Positions 17,761-26,360 of a stretch of 53,837 bases of DNA are shown here, one piece after another. The notes beneath the pieces were generated by a model that saw only the letters and a list, made by a program, of their open reading frames with translations, was not told where the DNA came from and ran no database searches. The stretch is from JBCBSS01 sp039819065. Lineage in GTDB: Bacteria > Bacteroidota > Bacteroidia > Cytophagales > Cyclobacteriaceae. How positions within the stretch are numbered: the first letter of the stretch is position 1; every line of letters starts with the position of its first letter. The translations under genes and the position numbers were made by a program. Where the stretch lies: the NCBI GenBank assembly GCA_039819065.1, contig JBCBSS010000036.1, forward strand, positions 1-53,837, written 5' to 3'.

Positions 17761-18933
17761 ATGAAGATTACAAAAGCATTGTATGTCGGTGATAATGAAC
17801 ATACCAAACTTAAACTAGAGCAATTGCTTGGAGAGCGAGGTCAGCTCCACGTAAGAGAAAATGGCCTCACCGCTATAGCATGGTTACAAAGTGAAAAACG
17901 ACCACCAGAGGCCATTTTCTCAGATATGAAGCTACCGGGTATATCCGGGGTAGAATTGTGCAGCGCTATTCGGGAAGATGAGGGGCTACAAGGGGTATTA
18001 TTTATCATATGTAGTGAAAGTTTCGACCCAAAGGACACCAAGAAAACGAGGAGCCTTGGGGTAGATGATGTTTTTCCAAGCTTGGATAAGCCTGATGATA
18101 TCGTCAAACGGATCAACTATTTGATCGATCATAAATATGATAACCACTGGCACCAGGACACACCGAAAAAATCGCCCTACAGTACACCGTTGGGAAAACG
18201 GTTGTTCGATATAGCGGTAGCCAGCACAGTGTTGCTGATGATATCTCCACTGCTACTCCTGGTCTGCCTATTGATCAGGCTAGAATCAAAAGGCAAGGTT
18301 TATTATATATCCAAACGGGTAGGTACAGGCTATAAGATCTTTGACTTCTACAAGCTAAGATCTATGTATCCTGATGCGGATAAGCGATTGGCTGATTTAA
18401 AACATCTCAATCAGTATGACGTAGAGGCCGAAGAGGAGGTAGAAGAAACCACCCAGGGTTTTATCAAATGCGAAACGTGTACCGCTCAAAACATAGCCTG
18501 CACAAACACACTTTATGTCGATAATGGCCAACCCGTCTGCGAAAAGCTGTATCAAAAAAAGAGCGCCAGTGCGTTCCTAAAGATCAAAGACGATCCACGT
18601 ATTACGAAAATCGGTAAGTTCATCAGAAAAACCAGTATAGATGAATTGCCCCAACTGATCAATGTGATCAAAGGAGATATGTCCATTGTTGGCAATCGGC
18701 CGTTGCCTTTGTATGAAGCGGAACAGCTTACTTCCGACCAGTGGACGGAGAGATTTATGGCACCGGCAGGTATAACCGGCTTATGGCAGGTTACGAAGCG
18801 CGGTAAAGGCGAGATGTCTGAGGATGAAAGAAAAGGATTGGATAACTACTATGCTCGCAACCATTCTATCACCAATGACATCAAGGTAATCCTCAAAACC
18901 ATACCAGCCCTTTTCCAAAAAGAAAACGTTTAG
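17761..18933 (+). CDS. Receiver domain fused to polyprenyl-phosphate sugar phosphotransferase
   Basis: 390 residues. Residues 1-125 are a CheY-like receiver. The acidic pocket is reduced (GDNE at 10-13), but Asp55 (IFSDMKLPG) and Lys110 (LDKPDD) remain. After a linker, the sugar transferase domain begins at about 143 (GKRLFDIAVASTVLLM), with one membrane-inserted hydrophobic helix at about 148-172. The motif FDFYKLRSM, the catalytic Asp294-Glu295 (SIDELPQL) and NVIKGDMSIVGNRPLP follow. This enzyme class transfers a sugar phosphate from a nucleotide sugar to undecaprenyl phosphate and starts the repeat unit. Between FYKLRSM and DPRIT an insert of about 70 residues carries Cys237, Cys240, Cys247 and Cys260, a possible metal site. 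Fusing the initiating enzyme to a receiver suggests direct phosphorylation control of EPS initiation (inference). Confidence 0.92.
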   Translation: MKITKALYVGDNEHTKLKLEQLLGERGQLHVRENGLTAIAWLQSEKRPPEAIFSDMKLPGISGVELCSAIREDEGLQGVLFIICSESFDPKDTKKTRSLGVDDVFPSLDKPDDIVKRINYLIDHKYDNHWHQDTPKKSPYSTPLGKRLFDIAVASTVLLMISPLLLLVCLLIRLESKGKVYYISKRVGTGYKIFDFYKLRSMYPDADKRLADLKHLNQYDVEAEEEVEETTQGFIKCETCTAQNIACTNTLYVDNGQPVCEKLYQKKSASAFLKIKDDPRITKIGKFIRKTSIDELPQLINVIKGDMSIVGNRPLPLYEAEQLTSDQWTERFMAPAGITGLWQVTKRGKGEMSEDERKGLDNYYARNHSITNDIKVILKTIPALFQKENV

Positions 18934-18937
18934 GGCT

Positions 18938-19711
18938 ATGAGGTTGAGATTGCCATACATCACTGTGGCAATGCTTTTACTGATGAGCATTGCCCCAAAA
19001 AGCCGTGCGCAAGTACTTTTCCCTTCTCAGGGATTGGATGAAGTAGAAAACGTACCCTTAGAACTGCCACCAGTGCAGGTGTTGATTGACTCTGCATTGA
19101 AGTATTCTCGCAAGGTTAAAATAAGCAGTAACGGCCTGCAAGCCATAAGCAGAGGCCTCGCTATAGAAAAGAACAGCATTCTAAAATCGGTCAGCTTTAT
19201 CGCAGCTTACGATTATGGTACAGCTGGTAGCTTTACCGTAACCGAAACGGCCACCAACACCGACGCCGATAACACATTGCGTACTATTCAGAGTGCCCGA
19301 TATACTATTGGCGCCAGTCTGAAAGTAAGCCTAGGTGATTTGCTAGACCGCAATCACAAATTAGCCATCGCCAACTTGAGTATTGAGGAGGCTAAAATGG
19401 CTTTGGTAGAAACCGAGATTGAGGTCAGAAACCTGGTGATTGGTCAGTATCATGAGCTACTACTAAGCAAAAAGCTGCTTGACCTGTACGCATCATCTAA
19501 AGAATCAGCCACCGTCAATCTTCAGGTAGCAGAACAACAGTTTTTAACCAATGAAATCAATGTGACGGATTTGACAAGGGTGACAGATGCCTTTGCTAAA
19601 ACCGTGGCAGATTTTGAGACTGCCAAGATCAGATACCAAGTGGCCTACCTCACTTTGGAGGGTACGGTAGGTGTGCCGCTTATTTCCTTCCGGAAAGGAG
19701 TGGGCAAATGA
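18938..19711 (+). CDS. Half-length TolC-family outer membrane protein
   Basis: 257 residues with a signal peptide (about 1-25, ending PKSRAQ). One TolC/OEP repeat unit is visible: a helix at about 50-80, a beta section (RYTIGASLKVSLGDLL at about 120-140) and two long helices to about 245, ending in the typical YLTLEGTVGVPL. Canonical TolC proteins have two such repeats and about 420-480 residues, so this is a single-repeat form. It follows the fusion gene by 4 bases and overlaps the Wzz-like gene by ATGA. No Wza-type lipoprotein is present, so it may form the outer membrane exit for the polysaccharide. Confidence 0.82.
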   Translation: MRLRLPYITVAMLLLMSIAPKSRAQVLFPSQGLDEVENVPLELPPVQVLIDSALKYSRKVKISSNGLQAISRGLAIEKNSILKSVSFIAAYDYGTAGSFTVTETATNTDADNTLRTIQSARYTIGASLKVSLGDLLDRNHKLAIANLSIEEAKMALVETEIEVRNLVIGQYHELLLSKKLLDLYASSKESATVNLQVAEQQFLTNEINVTDLTRVTDAFAKTVADFETAKIRYQVAYLTLEGTVGVPLISFRKGVGK

Positions 19712-21915
19712 CGTTAGTCGATTTTATAAGGCTTTTCTTTCTGAATCTAAAGATACTGGTTGGTGTGGCCGTAACCTTAGTGGTCACCATTTTAGCACTA
19801 ACCAAAGATCCGCCCAAAACCTACACGTCACGTACGACCATCTATACCGGATTGGCCTCTGGCTACACTATAGAAGGAAGCAATAAGGCGGATTATTTCA
19901 ACACAGCTATGGCCTTCGATAACCTGCTCAATATCATCAAGGGCAGGGAAACGAGAGAAGAAGTGGCGATCAGATTGCTTGCCAGTCACTTGTTGATGAA
20001 TGAGCATAACCCCAGTGAGATGTCATGGGCATCCTACCAAGGTTTATCAACACTATTAAATGATACTTTGAGCCAGGTATTGATCAGTGATGGCGACTAT
20101 GAAAAGGTGGTCAACGCAATAAGGGCCTACAAATCAAAAGACGACAGCAACGAGATCTTTTCACTACTCAACTCCAAGCATAAGTACTACTCCATAGACG
20201 CTATTTCGAAAGCTTCTGTCTCCAGGGTGGACAATAGCGACCTGATCAAGGCTGAATACACCTCGGAAGACCAGGCCATTTGTCAATATACGCTAGAGCT
20301 ATTGACACAGGTTTTCATCCGTCGTTACCGAGAGTTGAAAGAAGCACAGACAGGGACAGTGGTAGCCTATTTCATTGAACAGACGAACCAGGCTCAAGAT
20401 CGACTTTCTGCCGCAGAAGATGAGTTACTCAAATTCAGAAAGGACAATAACATCATCAACTATTATGAGCAGACCCGGTTCATTTCGGCTGAAAAGGAAA
20501 AGCTAGGTAAGGATTATAGCGAAAAGGAAATGGTCTTAGCGGCTGCCCAAGCCACTATTCAAGGTGTGGAAGAAAAACTCGGTGATAAAAGGCAATTGGC
20601 CTTAAACAGCAAAGATATCATTGAGAAGAGAAATGAGATATCGCAGCTGACTTCAAGAATTGCCGAAAATGAGATCACCGGCGCCGATTCATTGGGAGTA
20701 TCGTCACCAGATATTCGAAGGCTGAAGCGGCAAGCTGATCAAACGAAAAATGCCTTACAATCAAAGGTGTACAGCCTCTACGCTGATAATAATTCTGCCC
20801 GTGGTATACCCACCAAAGAATTGCTAGATCGCTGGATAGAAAGCGTGATTCTATTGGATGAAAGCCTGGCTGAGCTCCGGGTGTTGCAAGGTCGCAAAAA
20901 CGAATTTGACAGGCTCTACAAGAAAATGGCGCCTTTGGGAGCGCAGCTTAAGCGGATAGAGCGGGAAATAGAAGTGGCAGAAGAGGAATACCTATCCTTA
21001 CTGCAAAGCTTGAACCTGAGCAAATTGAGACAACAGAATATTGAACTGTCTACCAAACTCAAGGTGATCGACCCTCCCTTCTACCCTACCAAAACCAAAG
21101 GCTCTCCGCGGGTGATGTTGGCAGCAATCGGTGGTTTCGGAGGCTTCGTTTTCACGCTTGGGGTAATCATCGCCATGGAATTTCTGGATAGCACGGTCAA
21201 GTACCCGGCACGCGCGGAAGAACAAACCAAGCTCACCTTGGCCGGCGTTTTCCCCAAGATTCCTCGTAAACCAAGGCGAATCAATTATGACCTCATCTAC
21301 AAAAGATTGATCGAACAGATTGTACATCAAGTGCGATTGATCTCACTGGAAAGACATGCTACCCCATTACTTACCGCTGTTTTGAGCACGCGGGATGGCG
21401 AAGGTAAATCACTATTGACCCAGAAGATCGTCGAGAATGTCAGGAGCCTGAATAAACGGACACTCTATCTACGCCCTGATTCAGAAACGGAAACTGATGA
21501 GGAATGGCTTGAGGAGCACAAGGACAATAGGTTATTCGGTCTTGCCAATGGCTTTCTCGAGTTGAGCAACATGAATGACCTGCTGAAAAAATACAGGTTA
21601 CGCCTTGAAAGCTTTGCTTTCATTTTCATGGAGCTGCCACCCATTTTGCACCGGCCCTACCCGATAGAACTGATGCGACACATGCACCATTCCTTACTGG
21701 TGGTACGGTCGAATCGCGTATGGAATAAGGCCGATAAGAGCACTATGCAAACCTACCAGCAAATCGTCACCCATGAGCCCCAGATCATACTGAATGGCGT
21801 CAAAGTAGAATCGCTGGAATCCATCATAGGAGAAATACCGAAAAAGAGAAGTTGGTTGCGCATGACGGTGAAGCGTTGGGCCAAGTTCGAATTCAGATCA
21901 AGAAGAAACTTTTAA
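19708..21915 (+). CDS. Wzz/Wzc-like chain-length protein with degenerate BY-kinase domain
   Basis: 735 residues. Membrane helix 1 is at about 12-32. A large periplasmic Wzz-type coiled-coil region covers about 35-450, including a GumC-like segment with LKVIDPPFYPTKTKGSPRV, and helix 2 is at about 470-490. The cytoplasmic BY-kinase-like domain (about 530-710) keeps a Walker A (STRDGEGKS, about 557-565). The Walker A-prime Asp motif is absent (LYLRPDSETE) and Walker B reads FIFMELPP in place of a hhhDxPP. No C-terminal tyrosine cluster exists. It probably controls chain length and couples to export but may not autophosphorylate. An AAAGGAG ribosome-binding-like sequence is at 19693-19699, before the ATG. 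Confidence 0.88.
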   Translation: MTLVDFIRLFFLNLKILVGVAVTLVVTILALTKDPPKTYTSRTTIYTGLASGYTIEGSNKADYFNTAMAFDNLLNIIKGRETREEVAIRLLASHLLMNEHNPSEMSWASYQGLSTLLNDTLSQVLISDGDYEKVVNAIRAYKSKDDSNEIFSLLNSKHKYYSIDAISKASVSRVDNSDLIKAEYTSEDQAICQYTLELLTQVFIRRYRELKEAQTGTVVAYFIEQTNQAQDRLSAAEDELLKFRKDNNIINYYEQTRFISAEKEKLGKDYSEKEMVLAAAQATIQGVEEKLGDKRQLALNSKDIIEKRNEISQLTSRIAENEITGADSLGVSSPDIRRLKRQADQTKNALQSKVYSLYADNNSARGIPTKELLDRWIESVILLDESLAELRVLQGRKNEFDRLYKKMAPLGAQLKRIEREIEVAEEEYLSLLQSLNLSKLRQQNIELSTKLKVIDPPFYPTKTKGSPRVMLAAIGGFGGFVFTLGVIIAMEFLDSTVKYPARAEEQTKLTLAGVFPKIPRKPRRINYDLIYKRLIEQIVHQVRLISLERHATPLLTAVLSTRDGEGKSLLTQKIVENVRSLNKRTLYLRPDSETETDEEWLEEHKDNRLFGLANGFLELSNMNDLLKKYRLRLESFAFIFMELPPILHRPYPIELMRHMHHSLLVVRSNRVWNKADKSTMQTYQQIVTHEPQIILNGVKVESLESIIGEIPKKRSWLRMTVKRWAKFEFRSRRNF

Positions 21916-21924
21916 GGAAGAAGC

Positions 21925-23256
21925 ATGAAGCGCATATTCAAAGACCATAACTTTTTATCGCTAGCCACCAATGGTGCTTCGGCGGCTTTCGGGCTCGTCA
22001 CCTTCATGCTGTTGGCAAGGTTCTACAGTACCGAGTCCTTCGGGTTATGGGTACTGTATTTAACCAGCTTCTCTTTTGTAGAAATGCTGAAAGCAGGTAT
22101 CATCCATACTGCATTAGTCAAGTTTCTATCAGGCAAAGAAGGGAAAGAATATAAGGGATTGATAGGCTCAAGTTGGGTTTTGAGCTTGCTTTTATCTACG
22201 CCTATCATTCTGATCATACACGGTTCCTACCTGCTTTTTGCTGATCAAATCGCTTCCGTCGGATTGCTGCTATTTTTCAAATGGTATCCTTTGCTATCGA
22301 TCATCATCCTGCCCTTCAACTATGGCAATTGGGTACAACAGGCACGGTTGAAGTTCGGTAGAATTCTACTCCTGAGAATCCTAAACCCTTCATTATTCCT
22401 GGTATTGGTATTGGGCAATCTCGTATGGCAGTTGGATATCGAAGGAGTGGTACTGTTGCATTTGAGCGCTTATGCCTTTGCCTCTTTGTTCACCATTTTG
22501 AAGGGCTGGTCAGGAGTGAGTTACATCAGGCTAGTGAGCAAAGCCCATTTAAGCAAGCTATTCCACTTTGGCAAATACAGCCTGGGTACTTTATTGGGTA
22601 CTAACCTACTCAAGAGCGCAGACGCCTTATTGATAGGCTTCTTTCTCGGGCCCGCTTACGCCGCACTGTATAGCATACCGGTTCGTCTGACCGAGATGAT
22701 AGAAATCCCGCTTAGGGGATTGGTTTCTGCCGCTTTGCCAAGACTAGCCAAAGCCAGCAACGCCAACGACACTGCTCGGGTCAGACAGATATTCTATGAG
22801 TACGCTGGGGTGCTCACCCTCATTTTCATTCCTTTCATGATACTGGCATTCGTATTTGCTGAAGAACTGGTGCTGATCGCCGGCGGTGAAAAATACCTGG
22901 TTAGCGCAGATATATTTAGGATATTCACCATATATGGGCTTTTCCTTTCCATAGACCGCTTCACCGGCGTCACGCTGGATGCCATCAACAAGCCCAATTA
23001 TAACCTGGTAAAGGTAATACTGATGGCCTCCGCCAATGCCATTGGCGATTTGGTCGTGATCCTTTTCATTGGAGAATTATGGGCAGTGGCGATGATTACC
23101 ATTCTCAATGTCATCACCGGCGTGGTGATTGGGTGGTGGTTCCTCAACGGAGAAATGAAAATTAGACTTTCCGTACTACTACGCACCGGCTGGCAAATGC
23201 TACATCAGTTGCTGGCTAGCCGTCTCTCCCCCACCGTCCATAAAAGTAAGGCCTGA
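21925..23256 (+). CDS. Polysaccharide flippase, Wzx/PST family
   Basis: 443 residues, about 12 to 14 membrane helices, opening with SLATNGASAAFGLVTFMLLA, as in oligosaccharide flippases of the MOP superfamily. It moves the undecaprenyl-linked repeat unit across the inner membrane. The gene follows the Wzz-like gene by 9 bases, with AAGGAAGAAG before the ATG, and overlaps the Wzy start by one base (TGATG). The order flippase-polymerase supports a Wzy-dependent EPS pathway. Confidence 0.9.
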   Translation: MKRIFKDHNFLSLATNGASAAFGLVTFMLLARFYSTESFGLWVLYLTSFSFVEMLKAGIIHTALVKFLSGKEGKEYKGLIGSSWVLSLLLSTPIILIIHGSYLLFADQIASVGLLLFFKWYPLLSIIILPFNYGNWVQQARLKFGRILLLRILNPSLFLVLVLGNLVWQLDIEGVVLLHLSAYAFASLFTILKGWSGVSYIRLVSKAHLSKLFHFGKYSLGTLLGTNLLKSADALLIGFFLGPAYAALYSIPVRLTEMIEIPLRGLVSAALPRLAKASNANDTARVRQIFYEYAGVLTLIFIPFMILAFVFAEELVLIAGGEKYLVSADIFRIFTIYGLFLSIDRFTGVTLDAINKPNYNLVKVILMASANAIGDLVVILFIGELWAVAMITILNVITGVVIGWWFLNGEMKIRLSVLLRTGWQMLHQLLASRLSPTVHKSKA

Positions 23257-24728
23257 TGCAGTACTTCGAAAAACTCACCGGAGCTGATCGATTACGCCAT
23301 TGGGCGGCGGTGCCCATTTTTTTGGGTATAGCTTTGTTCCTCGGTTTGGCAGTGGTCAAGAAGGGCGCTATGATACCGGTTACGTTGATCGCTGCACCTA
23401 TTGCACTCGCCTTTTTGACCATTATATTCCTGAAGCCGAGAATAGGTGTACTATCCTTCCTTTGCTATTGCTTCTTCGTAACGGGAATAAGCCGCTACGT
23501 ACCTGGTATCCCATATGGCCTGGGCATGGATGGTCTATTGGTCATTTCACTGCTGGCCTTGTTCATGGGGGGCTTTAGAAAAACAGACTGGAGCCCAGCC
23601 AGAAAAGACCTGACCTTGCTCACTTTGATCTGGTTTGTTATCAACATTTTAGAACTGGGTAACCCCTACGGAGGAAGCCCGGTAGGTTGGTTCTATGGTA
23701 TGCGTGCGGCTACGCTCTACTGGACGTTAATCACACCACTCACCTTCATGTTGCTCAACCGTAGAAAAGACTTCGACCTTTTCTTCAATATCATTATCGG
23801 GCTTTCATTGCTAGGCGCCTTATGGGGCATACGTCAGTTCTTGTTTGGAGTAGATCCAATGGAGCAAAGGTGGTTGGATAATGGTGCGGCCAAAACCCAT
23901 TTGCTGTTCGGGAAACTACGTGTATTCTCATTCTACAGTGATGCAGGACAGTTTGGTGCCTCTCAGGCACATGTTGGTGCTATGGCCTTGATGGCGGCGT
24001 TAGGTCCATTCTCAATGAAGAAAAGAGTCATGTTCGGAGGTGCCGGTTTATTGATCATCTACGGCATGCTGATCTCAGGAACGCGGGGGGCACTTTTCGT
24101 GTTGTTTGCTGCAGTTTTCCTCTACCTCGTCCTCACCAAGAATGTCAAGATCTTAATGGTTGGAGCCATTGTGGGTGGTGGGGCTTTTGGCATCCTCAAA
24201 TTCACCACTATCGGTAATACCAATGCCGAGATTGTAAGGATGCGTACCGCACTGGATCCTGAGGACGCTTCCTTTCAGGAAAGACTTAAAAACCAAAATA
24301 TCCTCAAAGAATACATGAGTAGCAGGCCTTTTGGTTGCGGTGTGGGCACCATAGGCACCTGGGGCGTCAAGTACAACGAACACCTCTTCATCTCGACCAT
24401 TCCTCCTGACAGCCTCTATGTGAAAGTGTGGGCAGAATACGGCATTATCGGATTTCTCATTTGGTTCGGTATGCAGATGTACGTGCTCGGTAAAAGTTGC
24501 GGCATTGTCTGGAATATCAGAGACCCAATTCTCAAGCAAAAACTTATGGCCTTGACAGCGGGGTCGTTCGGCATTCTGCTAGCCAGTTACGGTAATGAAG
24601 TACAGAATCAGATGCCCACCTCGGCTATTGTCTATATGACCTACGCCTTCGTCTTTATGGCGCCTAAATGGGACACACCGATAGAAAAAAGTGAAACGCA
24701 TGACATGCAAAAAGAACAAGCCTTATGA
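23256..24728 (+). CDS. O-antigen ligase/polymerase-like membrane protein (Wzy-type)
   Basis: 490 residues with about 11 membrane helices and a large periplasmic loop (about 330-395). The loop carries Arg-rich and PFGCGVGTIG elements typical of the Wzy_C/O-antigen ligase family. In this operon it most likely polymerises EPS repeat units on the periplasmic side; a ligase role is less likely because no lipid A-core genes are near. It shares a base with the flippase stop and overlaps the next GT2 by ATGA. Confidence 0.87.
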   Translation: MQYFEKLTGADRLRHWAAVPIFLGIALFLGLAVVKKGAMIPVTLIAAPIALAFLTIIFLKPRIGVLSFLCYCFFVTGISRYVPGIPYGLGMDGLLVISLLALFMGGFRKTDWSPARKDLTLLTLIWFVINILELGNPYGGSPVGWFYGMRAATLYWTLITPLTFMLLNRRKDFDLFFNIIIGLSLLGALWGIRQFLFGVDPMEQRWLDNGAAKTHLLFGKLRVFSFYSDAGQFGASQAHVGAMALMAALGPFSMKKRVMFGGAGLLIIYGMLISGTRGALFVLFAAVFLYLVLTKNVKILMVGAIVGGGAFGILKFTTIGNTNAEIVRMRTALDPEDASFQERLKNQNILKEYMSSRPFGCGVGTIGTWGVKYNEHLFISTIPPDSLYVKVWAEYGIIGFLIWFGMQMYVLGKSCGIVWNIRDPILKQKLMALTAGSFGILLASYGNEVQNQMPTSAIVYMTYAFVFMAPKWDTPIEKSETHDMQKEQAL

Positions 24729-25699
24729 AAAATGAGCAGCCTTTAGTATCAATCGTAACGGTCAACTATAACCAATCAGAGGTCACCTGTGAGATGATCG
24801 ATTCACTCAAACAGATCACTTATCCAAATTACGAGGTTATTGTGGTAGATAACGCCTCACCGAATGATGAGCCTGAAATTATTACCTACTGTCATCAGGA
24901 CATCAAATTTATCAAGAGCATTAGAAACCTTGGTTTTGCCGGGGGCAATAACCTGGGTGTGAAAGAGGCGACTGGCAAATACGTGCTCTTTCTCAACAAT
25001 GACACGGAAGTCGCTCCTGACTTCCTAGAACCGCTGGTAGAAGCTTTTGAAACCAATCCTAAGTTGGGTATGGCCTCACCGAAAATCATCTATCACGGTA
25101 CTGACAATATCATTCAGTATGCTGGCGCGGTGTCTATCAGTCCCTACACCGGCAAAGGCTATAAGATTGGTCATGGCGAGCACGACATTGGGCAGTTCAA
25201 TCAATCGAGCTACACTGGACTGGGGCATGGTGCGGCACTGATGGTACCGATGAAGGTCATTAAGGAAGTAGGACTCATGCCTGACATCTTCTTTCTGTAT
25301 TACGAAGAACATGATTGGTGTGAAATGGTAAAAAGGGCGGGTTATCATGTGATGTATGTCGCTCATGCTACCATATATCATAAAGAGTCTGTTTCAGTGG
25401 GCCGCAACTCGCCGTTGAAGACTTACTACATGGCACGCAACAGGCTGTTGTATATCAGAAGGAATTGTTTCGGTGGTCAGCTCATCTTTAGCCTACTTTT
25501 CTTTCTGCTTTTAGCCATCCCCAAAAACATCCTTAAGTACACTATTCGAGGAGAATGGGCATTACTACGGTGCTTCCTGAAAGGTGTAGCCTGGCATTTA
25601 AAACCGGCTAACGTCTACCTGAACCCCAGACTGGCCGAGGACAACGAGCACAACGTGCAGATTACCAATTATTCATTCCCGGAACTAGTGAAACTATAG
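24725..25699 (+). CDS. GT2 family glycosyltransferase (rhamnosyltransferase-like)
   Basis: 324 residues. GT-A fold with VSIVTVNYNQ at the N-terminus, VVDNAS, the metal-binding NNDTE and the acidic EEHDWC at the acceptor site, then a C-terminal hydrophobic segment (LIFSLLFFLLLAIP at about 250-265). It belongs to the WbbL/rhamnosyl-type GT2 group and would add a sugar to the lipid-linked repeat on the cytoplasmic face. The exact sugar is unknown. ATGA overlap with the polymerase gene. Confidence 0.9.
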   Translation: MKNEQPLVSIVTVNYNQSEVTCEMIDSLKQITYPNYEVIVVDNASPNDEPEIITYCHQDIKFIKSIRNLGFAGGNNLGVKEATGKYVLFLNNDTEVAPDFLEPLVEAFETNPKLGMASPKIIYHGTDNIIQYAGAVSISPYTGKGYKIGHGEHDIGQFNQSSYTGLGHGAALMVPMKVIKEVGLMPDIFFLYYEEHDWCEMVKRAGYHVMYVAHATIYHKESVSVGRNSPLKTYYMARNRLLYIRRNCFGGQLIFSLLFFLLLAIPKNILKYTIRGEWALLRCFLKGVAWHLKPANVYLNPRLAEDNEHNVQITNYSFPELVKL

Positions 25700-25704
25700 C
25701 CATC

Positions 25705-26358
25705 ATGCGAAAGATTAAAGCCATCATTGACGGTAAAAGAACAGAAATGCGTTCGAAGTACCCTAACGCTTCTGCCATCACCCTTTCTATGAAAACGATC
25801 AGTGCGATAGCAGGTGGCTTCTTTAGGGTTTTAAGCGCCAAATACTACCTGCGAAAATGCGATCATGTAGGCAAAATGGTGTCTACCAACGGTAAGCCCT
25901 TCGTACAAAACAAAGGTCAAATTCATCTGGAAGACGAGGTCAGGGTATGGAGCAGTATTACTCAAGCCAAAATATTTGTAGAAGAAGGCGGAGAGCTGAA
26001 AGTAGGCCGCAATTCACGCATCAATGGCGTACACATATCGGCTAGTAGCCAGGTGATCATAGGCGAAAATGTACGCATGGCGCCCTACTCTGTGATCATC
26101 GATGACGACTACCACGACATTAACGACCACTTTGCCGACGGACAGGCGAAGCCCATCATCATTGAAGACAATGCGTGGCTGGCGTTGCGATGCACCATTC
26201 TAAAAGGCGTAAGAATTGGAGAAGGTGCGGTCGTAGCCGCAGGAGCATTAGTCACTAAAGATGTCCCTCCTTACACCGTGGTTGCCGGAGTCCCTGCCAA
26301 GGTGATTAAGAAATTGAAAGACGAGAGCAAAAAGGTTCAACAAATGAAAATAGCATAA
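25705..26358 (+). CDS. Left-handed beta-helix (hexapeptide) acyltransferase
   Basis: 217 residues. A basic helical N-terminus is followed from about 85 by hexapeptide repeats: GELKVGRNSRING, QVIIGENVRMAPYS, IIIEDNAWLALRC, GVRIGEGAVVAAGALV. The end is the usual TVVAGVPAKVIKKL. DDDYHD supplies the likely catalytic His. It resembles Maa/WcaF-type O-acetyltransferases that decorate EPS sugars using acetyl-CoA. Within the operon, 5 bases after the GT2. Confidence 0.9.
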   Translation: MRKIKAIIDGKRTEMRSKYPNASAITLSMKTISAIAGGFFRVLSAKYYLRKCDHVGKMVSTNGKPFVQNKGQIHLEDEVRVWSSITQAKIFVEEGGELKVGRNSRINGVHISASSQVIIGENVRMAPYSVIIDDDYHDINDHFADGQAKPIIIEDNAWLALRCTILKGVRIGEGAVVAAGALVTKDVPPYTVVAGVPAKVIKKLKDESKKVQQMKIA

Positions 26359-26360
26359 GT

